Shown: positions 26,691 through 35,636 of the stretch, piece by piece
Layout of the letters: each line of letters starts with the position of its first letter
Position numbering within the stretch: the stretch's first letter is position 1
The notes under the pieces: model-generated
Database searches by the model: none
What the model saw: only the letters and a program-made list of their open reading frames with translations
Told to the model about the DNA's origin: nothing
Assembly: GCA_036272935.1 (NCBI GenBank)
Contig: DATAXP010000041.1
Span: forward strand, 26,754 to 90,753
Direction of reading: 5' to 3'
Source of the DNA: DATAXP01 sp036272935
GTDB lineage: Bacteria; Planctomycetota; Planctomycetia; Pirellulales; PNKZ01
DNA: 64,000 nucleotides
Translations under genes and position numbers: made by a program

Positions 26691-28019
26691 ATGCTTTCCC
26701 GCTGGCTGCAAACATTCCGCCTGGGTCTCAAGAGCCTGCTGTTGCACAAGCTGCGCTCGGGGCTGGCAGTGCTCGGCATCCTGATCGGCGTGACGGCGGT
26801 CATCTGGCTCGTGGCGATGGGCGAAGGCGTCAGCCATCAGGCCCAGGAGCAGATCAAAGAGCTCGGCGCCAAGAACATCATCATCCGCAGCGTCAAGCCG
26901 CCGATGGATTCTTCGCGCACGGCGGCCAGCTTGTTCGTCGACTACGGACTGATGCGCGAAGACTACGAGCGCATCGTCCATAACATCCCCACCGTTCGTC
27001 AGGCGGTGCCGCTGCGCGAGCTGCACAAGGAAGCACGCTATCAATCCGCCGTGGCCGACATCCGGCTCGTCGGCTGCACGCCCGAATACGTGGGCATGAA
27101 CAACCTGCGGCTGGCGCACGGCAGGTTTCTGACCGATCGCGACCTCGCCCGCCGCGAGAACGTTTGCATCCTCGGCTACGCCGTCGCGCGGCAATTGTTT
27201 CCGTACGAGGATCCGATCGGCAAGAACATCCAAATCGACAAGGATTTTTACGTCATCATCGGCCAGACGCAGGAGCGCACCGCGACCGGCGGCATCGGCG
27301 GCAGCTTTTCGGGACAAGACTTCAACCTCGACATTTACATTCCGCTCACCACGCTGCGCTCCCGCATCGGCGACCAGGTGATGACCAGCCGCGGCGGCAG
27401 CCGCGAAGGAGAAATCGTCCAGCTCAGCCAGATCACGGTCACCGTCGGCGAAATCGACGAAGTGGACGACACGGCCGACATGATCCGCTCCTTGCTGGAA
27501 AAGTTCCATCGCGATCCCGATTACGCCGTGATCGTCCCCAAGGAGCTGTTGCGCCAGGCCGAGGTGACGCGCATCATGTTCAACGTGCTGTTGGTGTTGA
27601 TCGCGGGGATCGCGCTGGTGGTCGGCGGCATCGGCATCATGAACATCATGCTGGCCACGGTCACCGAGCGGACGCGCGAGATTGGCATCCGCCGGGCGCT
27701 GGGGGCCAAGCAGCGCGACATCGTCGAGCAGTTCCTCACTGAGACGATCGTGCTCTCCGCCACCGGCGGCATGCTGGGCGTGCTGTTCGGCTTCGCCTGC
27801 CGACCCGTGGTGAGCCAGACCAAATGGCTGTTGCAGCAGTTTCTGCCCGACGTGATGACCTCGCTGCCGCCAAACATCAGCCAGCTCGAGCCGCGCATCG
27901 CTCCGTGGTCGATCATCGCGGCGTTCCTGATCAGCGTGGGAGTGGGCGTGGTGTTCGGCCTCTACCCAGCTCGCCGCGCCGCCCAGATGGACCCGATCGA
28001 AGCCCTGCGGCACGAATAA
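26691..28019 (+). CDS. MacB/FtsX-type ABC transporter permease
   Basis: This 442-aa permease has the MacB periplasmic core plus FtsX layout. An N-terminal helix (LRSGLAVLGILIGVTAVIWL) is followed by an extracytoplasmic core of about 250 residues and three C-terminal helices, with NVLLVLIAGIALVVGGIGIMN and ATVTERTREIGIRRALGAKQ as the classic coupling segment, ending AAQMDPIEALRHE. The family works with a LolD-like ATPase to drive export through an adaptor and TolC. Here TolC and adaptor genes lie upstream on the same strand, but no MacB-type ATPase is adjacent. It is probably encoded elsewhere. Confidence 0.88.
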   Translation: MLSRWLQTFRLGLKSLLLHKLRSGLAVLGILIGVTAVIWLVAMGEGVSHQAQEQIKELGAKNIIIRSVKPPMDSSRTAASLFVDYGLMREDYERIVHNIPTVRQAVPLRELHKEARYQSAVADIRLVGCTPEYVGMNNLRLAHGRFLTDRDLARRENVCILGYAVARQLFPYEDPIGKNIQIDKDFYVIIGQTQERTATGGIGGSFSGQDFNLDIYIPLTTLRSRIGDQVMTSRGGSREGEIVQLSQITVTVGEIDEVDDTADMIRSLLEKFHRDPDYAVIVPKELLRQAEVTRIMFNVLLVLIAGIALVVGGIGIMNIMLATVTERTREIGIRRALGAKQRDIVEQFLTETIVLSATGGMLGVLFGFACRPVVSQTKWLLQQFLPDVMTSLPPNISQLEPRIAPWSIIAAFLISVGVGVVFGLYPARRAAQMDPIEALRHE

Positions 28020-28050
28020 GTCCGCGCCTGTTCTGGCTTCATTCCCTGTT

Positions 28051-28140
28051 CTGGCATGGTCTCCCGACCATGCCAGTGCGGCCGACCGCAGGTCTCTTGC
28101 CCCCGTCTTCGATCTCTAGCACGGTCGGGAGACCGTGCTA
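28051..28140. repeat. Inverted pair of class A palindromes upstream of the RAYT remnant
   Basis: Copy one, 28051-28076, has core GGTCTCCCGACC flanked by CTGGCAT/ATGCCAG. Copy two, 28117-28140, has core GGTCGGGAGACC flanked by TAGCAC/GTGCTA and is followed by CAAC. The cores point in opposite directions. The pair lies 11-100 bases before the transposase remnant. Confidence 0.8.
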
Positions 28141-28151
28141 CAACAATCGCG

Positions 28152-28699
28152 ATGGAACGCTACCGCATCCATGCCGAGGCAGCGGTCTATTTCGTGACGT
28201 ATTCGATCGTCGAATGGCTCCCCGTGTTCATCGCCGAGGCGAGCTGCAAGATCGTTACCGACAGCCTGGCATTCTGCCATCGCGAGAAGCATCTTCGCAT
28301 CAACGCGTATGTCGTCATGCCCGACACATCTGCACTTGATCGTCTTCGATGCCGCCTGGGATTCGGAACGCTTGGCGCGAACGTTGGCTGACTTTCGCAA
28401 GTACACCGGTCGGCAACTCAGCGACTACTGCACACAACACGCTCCGCAGTGTTTTCTCGAAACGTTGCGCGATGAAGAAGTCGCGGACCGCGATCGCCGG
28501 TTCTGGCAACCAAGCCGCTATCCGGAAGCGATTTCAGACCGAAGAGTTCTGGCACCAGAAGGTCGACTATCTTCACAACAATCCCTGCCGCAAGGGATTA
28601 GTGTGCCGCGCCGACCATTGGCGTTTTTCTTCCGCCGCATGGCACATCTCAGACGGTGTTCAAACGCCGGACGTGCCGCTTGCGGCGATTGTCTGGTAA
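28152..28699 (+). pseudogene. REP-associated tyrosine transposase (RAYT, Y1 family), two frameshifts
   Basis: Three reading frames must be joined to read one protein of about 180 residues. From the ATG at 28152 it starts MERYRIHAEAAVYFVTYSIV. An extra base near 28320-28324 shifts it just before the HUH motif THLHLIVFDA. The second frame continues with the putative catalytic-Tyr helix DFRKYTGRQLSDY and RFWQPSRYPEAI. An extra base near 28531-28535 leads to QTEEFWHQKVDYLHNNPCRK and HWRFSSAAW, ending at TAA 28697. All the RAYT landmarks are there in order. Members excise and move REP palindromes. This copy is likely inactive unless the indels are sequencing errors. Confidence 0.75.
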
Positions 28700-28737
28700 T
28701 GGCCGTTCGGGGACGGGGAGACCTCCGGTCGGAGCGG

Positions 28738-28810
28738 GTGGCACGGTCGGGAGACCGGCCACAACGCGGGGAGACCTGCTGGTTCTGGCATGGTCTCCCG
28801 ACCATGCCAG
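28738..28810. repeat. Inverted pair of class A palindromes downstream of the RAYT remnant
   Basis: Copy one, 28738-28765, is degenerate (core GGTCGGGAGACC, right arm shortened to GGCCACAAC). Copy two, 28785-28810, is identical in sequence to the copy at 28051 (CTGGCAT, core GGTCTCCCGACC, ATGCCAG). The cores point in opposite directions. Confidence 0.75.
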
Positions 28811-28821
28811 CGCGGCCCGCG

Positions 28822-28860
28822 CAAAAAAAGAAAGCCCACGGACCGCAGTCCGTGGGCTTT
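28822..28860 (-). terminator. Rho-independent terminator of the BBP7-type gene
   Basis: Read on the minus strand, a 13-bp stem AAAGCCCACGGAC/GTCCGTGGGCTTT (28831-28860) with a 4-base loop is followed by TTTCTTTTTTT-type sequence (28829 down to 28823). It lies 33 bases past the stop of the gene at 28893-28895. Confidence 0.85.
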
Positions 28861-28892
28861 GAAGTGTCACACAATCGTCGCGGCCGGACCGC

Positions 28893-30728
28893 TTAGAACG
28901 CGTACTGGCCGCCGACCATAGCGCCATGGATGATCATGTCGCCGTTGTTGTTGACCTTGGCACGCTCGTGCAGGTCGGCCATGTACTGCGGAATCTGGTT
29001 GGTCGACAGGGCCACGCCCGTCACACCCAGCACGCGATACAGGGCAAACACGCTGAACCGCGGGGTGAGCTGCCACGAACCGCCGGCATCGATCTGGCCG
29101 ATGGTCGAGAAGCCGCCCAGGAAGCTGTTCGAGGCGAACGCCGTACCGTTGTAGTTCAAAGCGGTAGCGCCGCCGGCAGCAGTGAGCGCCTGGTTCGCTT
29201 GGATCGCATTGCCGTAGATGCCCATCGTCGGAATCGCGAAGATGCGGACGTTCGGCTTCACGTAGTAGTGGCAGCGAGCACCGATCTGGAAGCCCACCAG
29301 ATCGTTGATCGTGCGGACCGAGTAGGTCGCGCTCTGGCCGGTGAGGGCCGGAACGCCGGTGCCGGCAATCGCGGTGTAGTTGAACCCGTCGCCGATGTGC
29401 AGCCAACGGACGCCGGCCAGGCCAAGGATGCCGTAGCGAGCGCTGGGGCTGATCAGCGGCTGGTGCAACAGGTTGACTTCGAAGTTGTAGATGTTCGTCG
29501 AACGCCAGATGCTCTGCGATTGCGAGCCTTGGAAGTAGGCGTTCGCGGCGTAGCCGTTGTTGAAGTTCGTCACGGCGCCGGTCGTGAAGTCCAAGCCGGT
29601 GTTGATGGCGTTGGCGTTGCCGACCGTGCTCACCGTCTGAGAGAACGGATTGATCCACCAGAAGGTGGCTTGGATCGCGTTGTTGCAGTTGATCACGCGG
29701 CCAATGCTCAACTGGTAGCCGCCCTGCCATTGGTTGCTGAGCGGATCGCGGGCGTTGAGCAGCTCCGAGCAGTAGCACGACTGGTAGGCCAAGGCGTGGC
29801 TGTTGACCTGGTTGATCGACATGATCATGGCGCCAACCGAGGCGAAGCACGACGGACCGACGCAGCACGGCGAGCAGCCGTCGCCGCAGCCGTTCATCAT
29901 CACCGGCGCCGGGGCCAGGCTGGTGCCACATCCAGCAGGGCCGCAGTTGCCCGTGGCGCAGCCACCGCCGCAGTTGCCGCTGGCGCAGCCGCCCGCGCCA
30001 CCGCCATTCAGCAGACCGCAGCCAAGACCGCAACCGGCCGGGCCGCAGCCCATGCCCGCATACGGTCCATAGGTGCCACCGTAAATCGGAGCGTATCCCG
30101 CCGCGCCCCAGCCGCAGCCATAGGCACCGGGCAGGTAACACGGTCCCGGGGGGCCCAAGCGCGGCATGCAGCCGCCGATCCCGCCGCCGCAGTTGCCGGT
30201 CGGGCAGGTGCTGCACGAGCCGGGATAGGTCGTCGTGCCGGTGTAGCCCTGAGCCGAGTTATCGGGCATCGGCTGACCCGAGGGCATCGGGGCCGGCGGA
30301 GCTTGCGTCATGCCCGTCATCGCATAGCCCGCATCGGGTTGCGGAACCGGCATGCCCGGTTGGCTAGGCGAGGTGTACATTCCCGGAGCGGTGCTCGCCG
30401 CGGGCCAGCTCGGCATGCCGACACTCGGTGCGGCAGCCACCGTCATCACCGACGGAATCTGCGAAGGGGCCACCGGCCGCGCCGCGACGGTCGCCGTTGC
30501 CGGAACGCTAGCCGTGGCAGCCACCGGAGCGTAGGCGCCAACCGGTGCGACGGTCATCGTCGTCGGCCGACCCGCGACCAACTGCGGCTGCGGTGCCACG
30601 ACTGGCTGTTGAACCGGCACGCTCGCCGCATACCCAGGATACACGTAGCCCGGATACATTTGCGCGCTCACCGGCCCGGCGCTCGATAGCGCGCCGATCA
30701 GGCCGAACATAGTCAGAAACTTCTTCAT
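28893..30728 (-). CDS. BBP7-family outer-membrane beta-barrel protein
   Basis: This 611-aa secreted protein starts with the signal peptide MKKFLTMFGLIGALSSAGPV and is typical of planctomycete BBP7-family envelope proteins. Residues ~25-150 are Pro/Val/Ala/Gln-rich low complexity. Residues ~170-285 are Gly/Cys-rich, with many GNC, GPAGCG and CSTCP motifs. The barrel part follows (FASVGAMIMSINQVNSHALA, YQLSIGRVINCNNAIQATFW, ILGLAGVRWLHIGDGFNYT). The last strand ends MVGGQYAF with an aromatic C terminus, as in outer-membrane proteins. Role: surface or outer-membrane structure; exact function unknown. It has its own strong terminator. Confidence 0.85.
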   Translation of the reverse strand: MKKFLTMFGLIGALSSAGPVSAQMYPGYVYPGYAASVPVQQPVVAPQPQLVAGRPTTMTVAPVGAYAPVAATASVPATATVAARPVAPSQIPSVMTVAAAPSVGMPSWPAASTAPGMYTSPSQPGMPVPQPDAGYAMTGMTQAPPAPMPSGQPMPDNSAQGYTGTTTYPGSCSTCPTGNCGGGIGGCMPRLGPPGPCYLPGAYGCGWGAAGYAPIYGGTYGPYAGMGCGPAGCGLGCGLLNGGGAGGCASGNCGGGCATGNCGPAGCGTSLAPAPVMMNGCGDGCSPCCVGPSCFASVGAMIMSINQVNSHALAYQSCYCSELLNARDPLSNQWQGGYQLSIGRVINCNNAIQATFWWINPFSQTVSTVGNANAINTGLDFTTGAVTNFNNGYAANAYFQGSQSQSIWRSTNIYNFEVNLLHQPLISPSARYGILGLAGVRWLHIGDGFNYTAIAGTGVPALTGQSATYSVRTINDLVGFQIGARCHYYVKPNVRIFAIPTMGIYGNAIQANQALTAAGGATALNYNGTAFASNSFLGGFSTIGQIDAGGSWQLTPRFSVFALYRVLGVTGVALSTNQIPQYMADLHERAKVNNNGDMIIHGAMVGGQYAF

Positions 30729-30816
30729 GGTCCTGGGTCCTTTAGTTTTCGGCCGTGGGGGTTGGCCTTATATCCTTGCGTTCCGCCTTGGTGAAAAAAT
30801 GACTGATGAAAAACGA

Positions 30817-31908
30817 CTAACGAAATTGCTGGTACCAGCGCGTGCCGTACACCGTGGCTCCGGCGGTGTGCCGCGACGCCGCGAGCACCACTTCCTCGGG
30901 CAACACCACCGGTTCGCTGGTCACGAAGGTTGTCACGTTGCCGGCCGCGTCGGCGGCCGACAGTTTGAAGTACAGCGGCATCGCGTGCAGCGACGCCTCG
31001 ATGGTTCGGATCGGGCAGTGATACTTGCCGATGTTGCCGCTCACCTTGCCCAGGTCGGTCCACGGACCTTCCGGTGCGCCAGCGATCGCCAGGCTGATCG
31101 GATCGGCGGCCAACTGCCCGTCGGCGGCGCTCCAGTGCAGCACCAGCTCGTCTTCTTGGCGGTTCGCGCCGATTTCCGCGGCGGTCAATCGTGCTTCGGG
31201 AGCCACGGTGTCGACCGCGACCCAGGCCTGCGGCACATCGCCGGCCTGCGGCAGCGGTTCTTCTGGGGCGGCACTGTCGTGTACCACCAGCCACAAGCCG
31301 TACACGCCGTCGCCGTCGACCGACACGTGCATCGGGCTGCGCCGATCTTCGTCGCAGCCGTAGCGCTGCCACGAAGTGCCGCCGTTGCCGGTCCACCACA
31401 TCTCGACGCTGCGAACCGTCTCGGTCGATTCGGGTTCTGCATATTCAATGGCAAACAGCCGCGAGTTCACGCTGCGCGCGTCAGCCACGGCTGGGTCAAT
31501 CGCACCGCGCAACTCGGCACACACGCGCTGCGGTGCTCGGCCCGGTCCAATCACCACGCGCAGCTCCGGCTCGGTCATCGCGGCCGGCGGCGGCGCTCGT
31601 TCCGGGTTGCCCACGCGAACGACGAAACAAAATTCTCCGTCGAACGGCGCGCGGAAGTTGAAGCTTCCGTCGCTCGCCGCTTGGGTATCGCACAGGTTCC
31701 AGGTCTTCCCCTGGTCGGCCGACACAAACAGCAGTGCCTGGGCGGCCTTGTCGGTTGAATCGCTCGATGTCTCGACCGAGAACGGGATCGAGAACTCGTG
31801 CTCGAGCGTGTAAAGCGGCTCGGCAGTGCTTGCCGGATCCGCGGCCATTGCCGCAGCCCAGAGGCATCCGCACGCAAGCGCGCCCAGAGTTGCAGCCGTG
31901 CAACGCAT
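30817..31908 (-). CDS. Secreted protein of unknown function (planctomycete type)
   Basis: This 363-aa protein has a signal peptide (MRCTAATLGALACGCLWAAA). Its body looks like three or more beta-sandwich (Ig/fibronectin-like) modules: FSVETSSDSTDKAAQALLFV with SADQGKTW, then TVRSVEMWWTGNGGTSWQRY, then LTAAEIGANRQEDELVLHWS with VDTVAPEARL, and PLYFKLSAADAAGNVTTF. The D(x)G(x)TW-like turns recall sialidase Asp-box or bacterial Ig repeats. No catalytic motif is visible. It lies 88 bases upstream of the BBP7-type gene in the same direction, so a shared envelope role is plausible. Confidence 0.65.
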   Translation of the reverse strand: MRCTAATLGALACGCLWAAAMAADPASTAEPLYTLEHEFSIPFSVETSSDSTDKAAQALLFVSADQGKTWNLCDTQAASDGSFNFRAPFDGEFCFVVRVGNPERAPPPAAMTEPELRVVIGPGRAPQRVCAELRGAIDPAVADARSVNSRLFAIEYAEPESTETVRSVEMWWTGNGGTSWQRYGCDEDRRSPMHVSVDGDGVYGLWLVVHDSAAPEEPLPQAGDVPQAWVAVDTVAPEARLTAAEIGANRQEDELVLHWSAADGQLAADPISLAIAGAPEGPWTDLGKVSGNIGKYHCPIRTIEASLHAMPLYFKLSAADAAGNVTTFVTSEPVVLPEEVVLAASRHTAGATVYGTRWYQQFR

Positions 31909-32049
31909 CGCAATTCCGTCTGCTTGAATTCCACGTTCGCTGGCGATCCGATCGCGCAGCGTGCCTTAGCGGCATCTACTGCTTCTTATCGGTGCTAGCA
32001 ACCTGGCACTTGAATCGCTCGGACTAGTGCCGGCGGCGCGAGTTGCGCC

Positions 32050-33207
32050 TTACGGAGCGGACGCAACGACTTCGCCGAGAACCGGATGGCTTCCTTCCGA
32101 TTCTCCGAACCGCCGAGCGCGGTAGATTCGCAGACCGTGTACCGCGTGGTACAAGCCCGCGCATTCGACGTCGAGTTCCTTGGTCGCCTCGAGCATCTTC
32201 AGCAGTGCCACGCAGGCGCGCGTAACCCACGGCGCCGAAAGCTGATCGCGATCCAGCGCCAAGGCCAGGAATTCCAGCGTGTGGCCGGTCGTGTTGATCC
32301 GCGTGCCGATGTCGCGGCTCGTGGCCGAGCGCTTGAAGTACTCGGTCGAAAAAGTGCCGTCGGGCTGCTGATACTTCTGCGCCAGCTCGATCGCGCCGTC
32401 GATCTTCTGCTGAGCCGCCAGCCAACCTCCCGTCATCGGCAAACCTTCGCGCTTCCGACGATTCAGCGCAACCGTCAAACCATACAGGCGGTGCGAGCCG
32501 CCGCAGGCGCTGACGTTCAAATCCTGCGCGGCTTCGAGCGTCACGAACCGTTCGAGGTTCCAATCCTTTCCGTCCTTCGCTTTCCAAACTGCGTCGGTCG
32601 GCAGATAAGTCGCCAGCGCCATGAGCGTCCAGGTTGCCTCGGGCCGCTCCGGCGCGTCCCACTGCGTCTGCGCGATCAGATCGGCGACCTTATATTCATG
32701 TCCGCCGACGCGCAGCACCGTGTTCGGATCGACATGCGCCTGCGACATGTAGCCCAGCCACTGATCCTCGTGCCCCTCGCCGACTTTCGTGCCCGGATCG
32801 AGAATGGCCCGCAAGCCCTTGGCTCCCGGCTCGAACACCCACCCTTTGAATTTGCCGTCGTCGAGAATCCAATCGAGCCCCGCGACCGGCTTACCGTCGA
32901 CGTTCAGCACCAGGTCGTAACCATAGGCCAGCACGCCGTGTACGATCTGCCAGGCATTGTTGGTGCCTGGATTCAGATGCCGCGCCCGCGAGAACTCGAT
33001 TGCCTTGTCCAGCCGCTCGCGCAGCTCGGCATCGGTCGGCAACGGTGGCAGAGCGGCCGTCTTGGCTGCCTGGGTGACTTGCTCACCGGTCGTCGTCGAG
33101 CGCCCGCATCCGGCAGTGGCCAATAGGGTCACAGCCGCTACGGTCGTCAGACCCGATAAAACCAATCCGCACAGCACCCTACGGCGAAACGCAACAGGCC
33201 AAATCAT
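32050..33207 (-). CDS. Lipoprotein of unknown function, alpha/alpha-toroid-like
   Basis: This protein has about 385 aa from the ATG at 33207 (MIWPVAFRRRVLCGLVLSG). The lipobox LATAGC predicts lipid anchoring. The mature part is helix-rich: HLNPGTNNAWQIVHGVLAYG, LDWILDDGKFKGW, a metal/acid-rich VGEGHEDQWLGYMSQ, RFVTLEAAQDLNVSACGGSH, GGWLAAQQKIDGAIELAQKY and GHTLEFLALALDRDQL. The last two recall repeats of alpha/alpha-toroid proteins such as terpene cyclase-like or squalene-hopene cyclase-like folds. I do not recognise a catalytic motif, so the function stays open. The downstream gap to 31908 holds nothing notable. Confidence 0.6.
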   Translation of the reverse strand: MIWPVAFRRRVLCGLVLSGLTTVAAVTLLATAGCGRSTTTGEQVTQAAKTAALPPLPTDAELRERLDKAIEFSRARHLNPGTNNAWQIVHGVLAYGYDLVLNVDGKPVAGLDWILDDGKFKGWVFEPGAKGLRAILDPGTKVGEGHEDQWLGYMSQAHVDPNTVLRVGGHEYKVADLIAQTQWDAPERPEATWTLMALATYLPTDAVWKAKDGKDWNLERFVTLEAAQDLNVSACGGSHRLYGLTVALNRRKREGLPMTGGWLAAQQKIDGAIELAQKYQQPDGTFSTEYFKRSATSRDIGTRINTTGHTLEFLALALDRDQLSAPWVTRACVALLKMLEATKELDVECAGLYHAVHGLRIYRARRFGESEGSHPVLGEVVASAP

Positions 33208-33352
33208 GGTCGACACGCACGGTTGATAAAATGGGATGATTAGCGAGAATTTTATCGGCATTCCGCCTGCCGAGCTAGCGACGAACTAAAAACGTCCGCC
33301 TAGCGTAGAAACGCTGATAATCTAGGATATATCGACGGCACCACCGTCGCCG

Positions 33353-33377
33353 TTAGCCGCGTCGCTTGCGACGCGCG
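33353..33377. repeat. TTAGCCGCGTCGC palindrome (class D)
   Basis: A near-palindrome centred on CGTCGCTTGCGACG, starting TTAGC, in the gap before the zinc peptidase gene. The same element in reverse orientation lies at 41161-41184 behind another stop codon. Confidence 0.6.
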
Positions 33378-33427
33378 TTCCGCCTCGAACGCACCACGGC
33401 GGAACGCCAACGCCACGAAAGGCCCAC

Positions 33428-34120
33428 ATGCACTACTACTACGGTTTCGATCCGCTGTACTTCCTGATGCTCGCCCCGGCCTTCATCTTGGCCATGTGGG
33501 CCAAGTTTCGCGTCAGCAGCACCTACGCCGAGGCCAGTAAGATCCCGTCGAACCTCAGCGGCGCCGCGGCAGCCCGCTACGTGCTCGACCAGGCCGGACT
33601 GAACGATGTGCAGGTCGAACAGATTCCCGGCCAACTCACCGACCACTACGACCCGCGCCAGAAAATTCTGCGGCTCAGTTCCGACGTGTTCACCGGCCGA
33701 TCGTTGGCCGCCGTCGGCATCGCCGCCCACGAGGCGGGCCACGCCATCCAGGATGCCCGTGGTTACGCGCCGCTGGTGATCCGCAACGCCGCCGTCCCCG
33801 CCGCGAATTTCGGCAGCGGCTTCAGCATGATCCTGTTCATGATCGGCATGATCGTGCCGTCGTTGCACGTGCTGATGACGCTCGGCATCGCGCTGTTCGG
33901 CTGCGTGGTGTTCTTCCAGGTGGTGAACCTGCCGGTCGAATTCAACGCCAGCACCCGGGCCAAAGAGCAGCTCGTCGCCCTGGGCATCATCAGCCCCGAC
34001 CAACTGGTCTATGTCCGCCGCGTACTCGACGCCGCCGCCTGGACCTACGTGGCCGCCACCTTGCAGTCGATCCTCACGCTGGTCTACCTGCTGATGCGCG
34101 CCAACGACCGCCGCAACTAA
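33428..34120 (+). CDS. Zinc metallopeptidase, YugP/DUF232 family
   Basis: This 230-aa membrane protein of the neutral zinc metallopeptidase family begins MHYYYGFDPLYFLMLAPAFI with an N-terminal helix. The active-site helix is IAAHEAGHAIQDARGY (HExxH type: HEAGH). Two membrane helices follow (MILFMIGMIVPSLHVLMTLG and region), then the family motif LPVEFNASTRAKEQL, in which the Glu/Asn segment is conserved. A C-terminal helix ends it. Family members are membrane-embedded proteases of unknown substrate. It stands alone between a repeat and the esterase-like gene. Confidence 0.88.
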   Translation: MHYYYGFDPLYFLMLAPAFILAMWAKFRVSSTYAEASKIPSNLSGAAAARYVLDQAGLNDVQVEQIPGQLTDHYDPRQKILRLSSDVFTGRSLAAVGIAAHEAGHAIQDARGYAPLVIRNAAVPAANFGSGFSMILFMIGMIVPSLHVLMTLGIALFGCVVFFQVVNLPVEFNASTRAKEQLVALGIISPDQLVYVRRVLDAAAWTYVAATLQSILTLVYLLMRANDRRN

Positions 34121-34164
34121 GCCGGGTTCTTCATCGGAAGATGAACCACCGAGGCGCGGGGTGC

Positions 34165-34228
34165 CACTGGCTGCTCGTCAGCCAGTGCTTGGGAAACGGC
34201 TATAACACTGGCCGGCAAGCGGCCAGTG
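34165..34228. repeat. Two 23-base palindromes (class C) before the esterase-like gene
   Basis: 34165-34187 (arms CACTGGCTG/CAGCCAGTG) and 34206-34228 (arms CACTGGCCG/CGGCCAGTG) are separate hairpins, 18 bases apart. Both keep the flanking GTGGCACCC or GGGTGCCAC. The second ends 17 bases before the ATG at 34246, so it overlaps the ribosome-binding zone. A third copy is at 39603. Confidence 0.7.
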
Positions 34229-34245
34229 GCACCCAACGATCGCCA

Positions 34246-35562
34246 ATGAATCCGGATCCTTCGCCAGGCGGCTGCGACACGCTCGACCGTTGGATCGCGC
34301 GCGAGGCGGTTGCCCTGCCGCCCGATTCTCCCCAGCAGTTCGATGCCGCCGTCGATCGCATGGTCACCGCGCTGGGCGACTCGGTCGAACTGATCGGCTT
34401 CGGCGAAGCGCTGCACGGCGGCGAAGAGATTCTCGCCTTCCGCAATCGGCTGTTCCAGCGCCTGACGGCCGCGCACGGCTACACCGCGATCGCCGTCGAG
34501 AGCAGCTATCCCCGCTCGCGCTTCGCGAACGACTTTGTCAGCAATCGCGCTGCGATGTCGGCATCGTACGACGAGGTGCAGGAAGCCGGGTTCAGCCACG
34601 GCTTCGGCCGGTTGGCGGCGAACCGAGAGCTGCTCGAATGGATGCGCCGTGGCAATGCCGAGCGCCGCGATGGCGCAGAGCTGCGATTCTACGGCTTCGA
34701 CACGCCGACCGAGATGACGCACACCGGCAGCCCTCGCCAGTTGCTCGGCTTCGTGCTCGATTATCTCGCCGCGATCGATCACGCCGCCGCCGACGATCGC
34801 CGCCAGCGCGTCGAGCCGCTCCTTGGCCAAGACAGCGCCTGGGAAAACCCCGCGGCAATCATGGAATCGAGCCAGTCGATCGGCCTCTCCGCTTCGGCGG
34901 CCGCGCTGCGGGTTGGGACCGAGGACCTGATCGCGGAACTTCAGCGCCGCCGTCCGGAACTGGCGGCCGCCAGCGACGCGGATCGCTACCAACAAGCGAT
35001 GCACGATGCCGCGCTCCTGCGCTGGTTGCTCGCCTATCATGCGGCACTGGCCCGGCCGTTGACCACGCAGCAGAGACTCGTCGAATCGCTCGGCCTGCGC
35101 GACGCGATGATGGCCGAGAACCTGGCGCACATCGTCGCCCGGGAGCGAGGACGTGGAAAGGTATTGGCCTTCGCCCACAACGCGCACCTGCAACGCGGCA
35201 GGGCCCAGTGGCAATTCGGACCGGAGCTGTTGGTATGGTGGCCGGCAGGCGCGCACCTGGAACACATGCTCGGCTCAAGCTACGCGGTCATCGGCTCCGC
35301 GCTCGGCGTTTCCGAGCCCAACGGCATCGCGCAGCCTGAACCTGGCACGCTCGAAGCCCGGCTCACCGCCGCCCCCGGCCCAGTGCGCTTCGTCCCCACA
35401 CGCGGCCTCGCAACCGCGGCCATCGAGTCGCTGCCGAAGCGTTCCGGCAGCACAAAAAACGGCTCCTACTTCCCGCTCGACGCGCAGAGCCTCACCGACT
35501 TCAACGCCCTCGTGGCCTTCGACAGTGTCTCGTACACCCGCGGCGCCCCCGCGCTTCCTTGA
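34246..35562 (+). CDS. Erythromycin esterase family protein
   Basis: This protein has about 438 aa from the ATG at 34246 (MNPDPSPGGCDTLDRWIARE). The Ere family features are clear: GFGEALHGGEEILAFRNRLF with the catalytic Glu/His pair, AIAVESSYPRSRFANDFV, and a C-terminal KVLAFAHNAHLQR with the third His. Ere-type enzymes are metal-independent hydrolases that open macrolide lactones. Many chromosomal relatives act on other esters or have unknown substrates, so macrolide resistance is not implied. No Shine-Dalgarno is evident because the preceding bases are a repeat palindrome. Confidence 0.85.
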   Translation: MNPDPSPGGCDTLDRWIAREAVALPPDSPQQFDAAVDRMVTALGDSVELIGFGEALHGGEEILAFRNRLFQRLTAAHGYTAIAVESSYPRSRFANDFVSNRAAMSASYDEVQEAGFSHGFGRLAANRELLEWMRRGNAERRDGAELRFYGFDTPTEMTHTGSPRQLLGFVLDYLAAIDHAAADDRRQRVEPLLGQDSAWENPAAIMESSQSIGLSASAAALRVGTEDLIAELQRRRPELAAASDADRYQQAMHDAALLRWLLAYHAALARPLTTQQRLVESLGLRDAMMAENLAHIVARERGRGKVLAFAHNAHLQRGRAQWQFGPELLVWWPAGAHLEHMLGSSYAVIGSALGVSEPNGIAQPEPGTLEARLTAAPGPVRFVPTRGLATAAIESLPKRSGSTKNGSYFPLDAQSLTDFNALVAFDSVSYTRGAPALP

Positions 35563-35636
35563 CCACGAGGTAACCAATCGGCGCGCTAATGATCCGCACC
35601 GGGGGCGATCGTGGGTCCCGACGGGCTCCGCTTGAA

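Noticed and set aside
24444..28810. Class A palindromes considered as a CRISPR array
   Set aside because: Copies are widely and irregularly spaced, alternate in orientation and have no uniform spacers or cas genes.
34246..35562. Calling the erythromycin esterase-like gene an acquired resistance gene
   Set aside because: No mobile element or atypical composition around it. Many chromosomal relatives have other substrates, so only the family is claimed.
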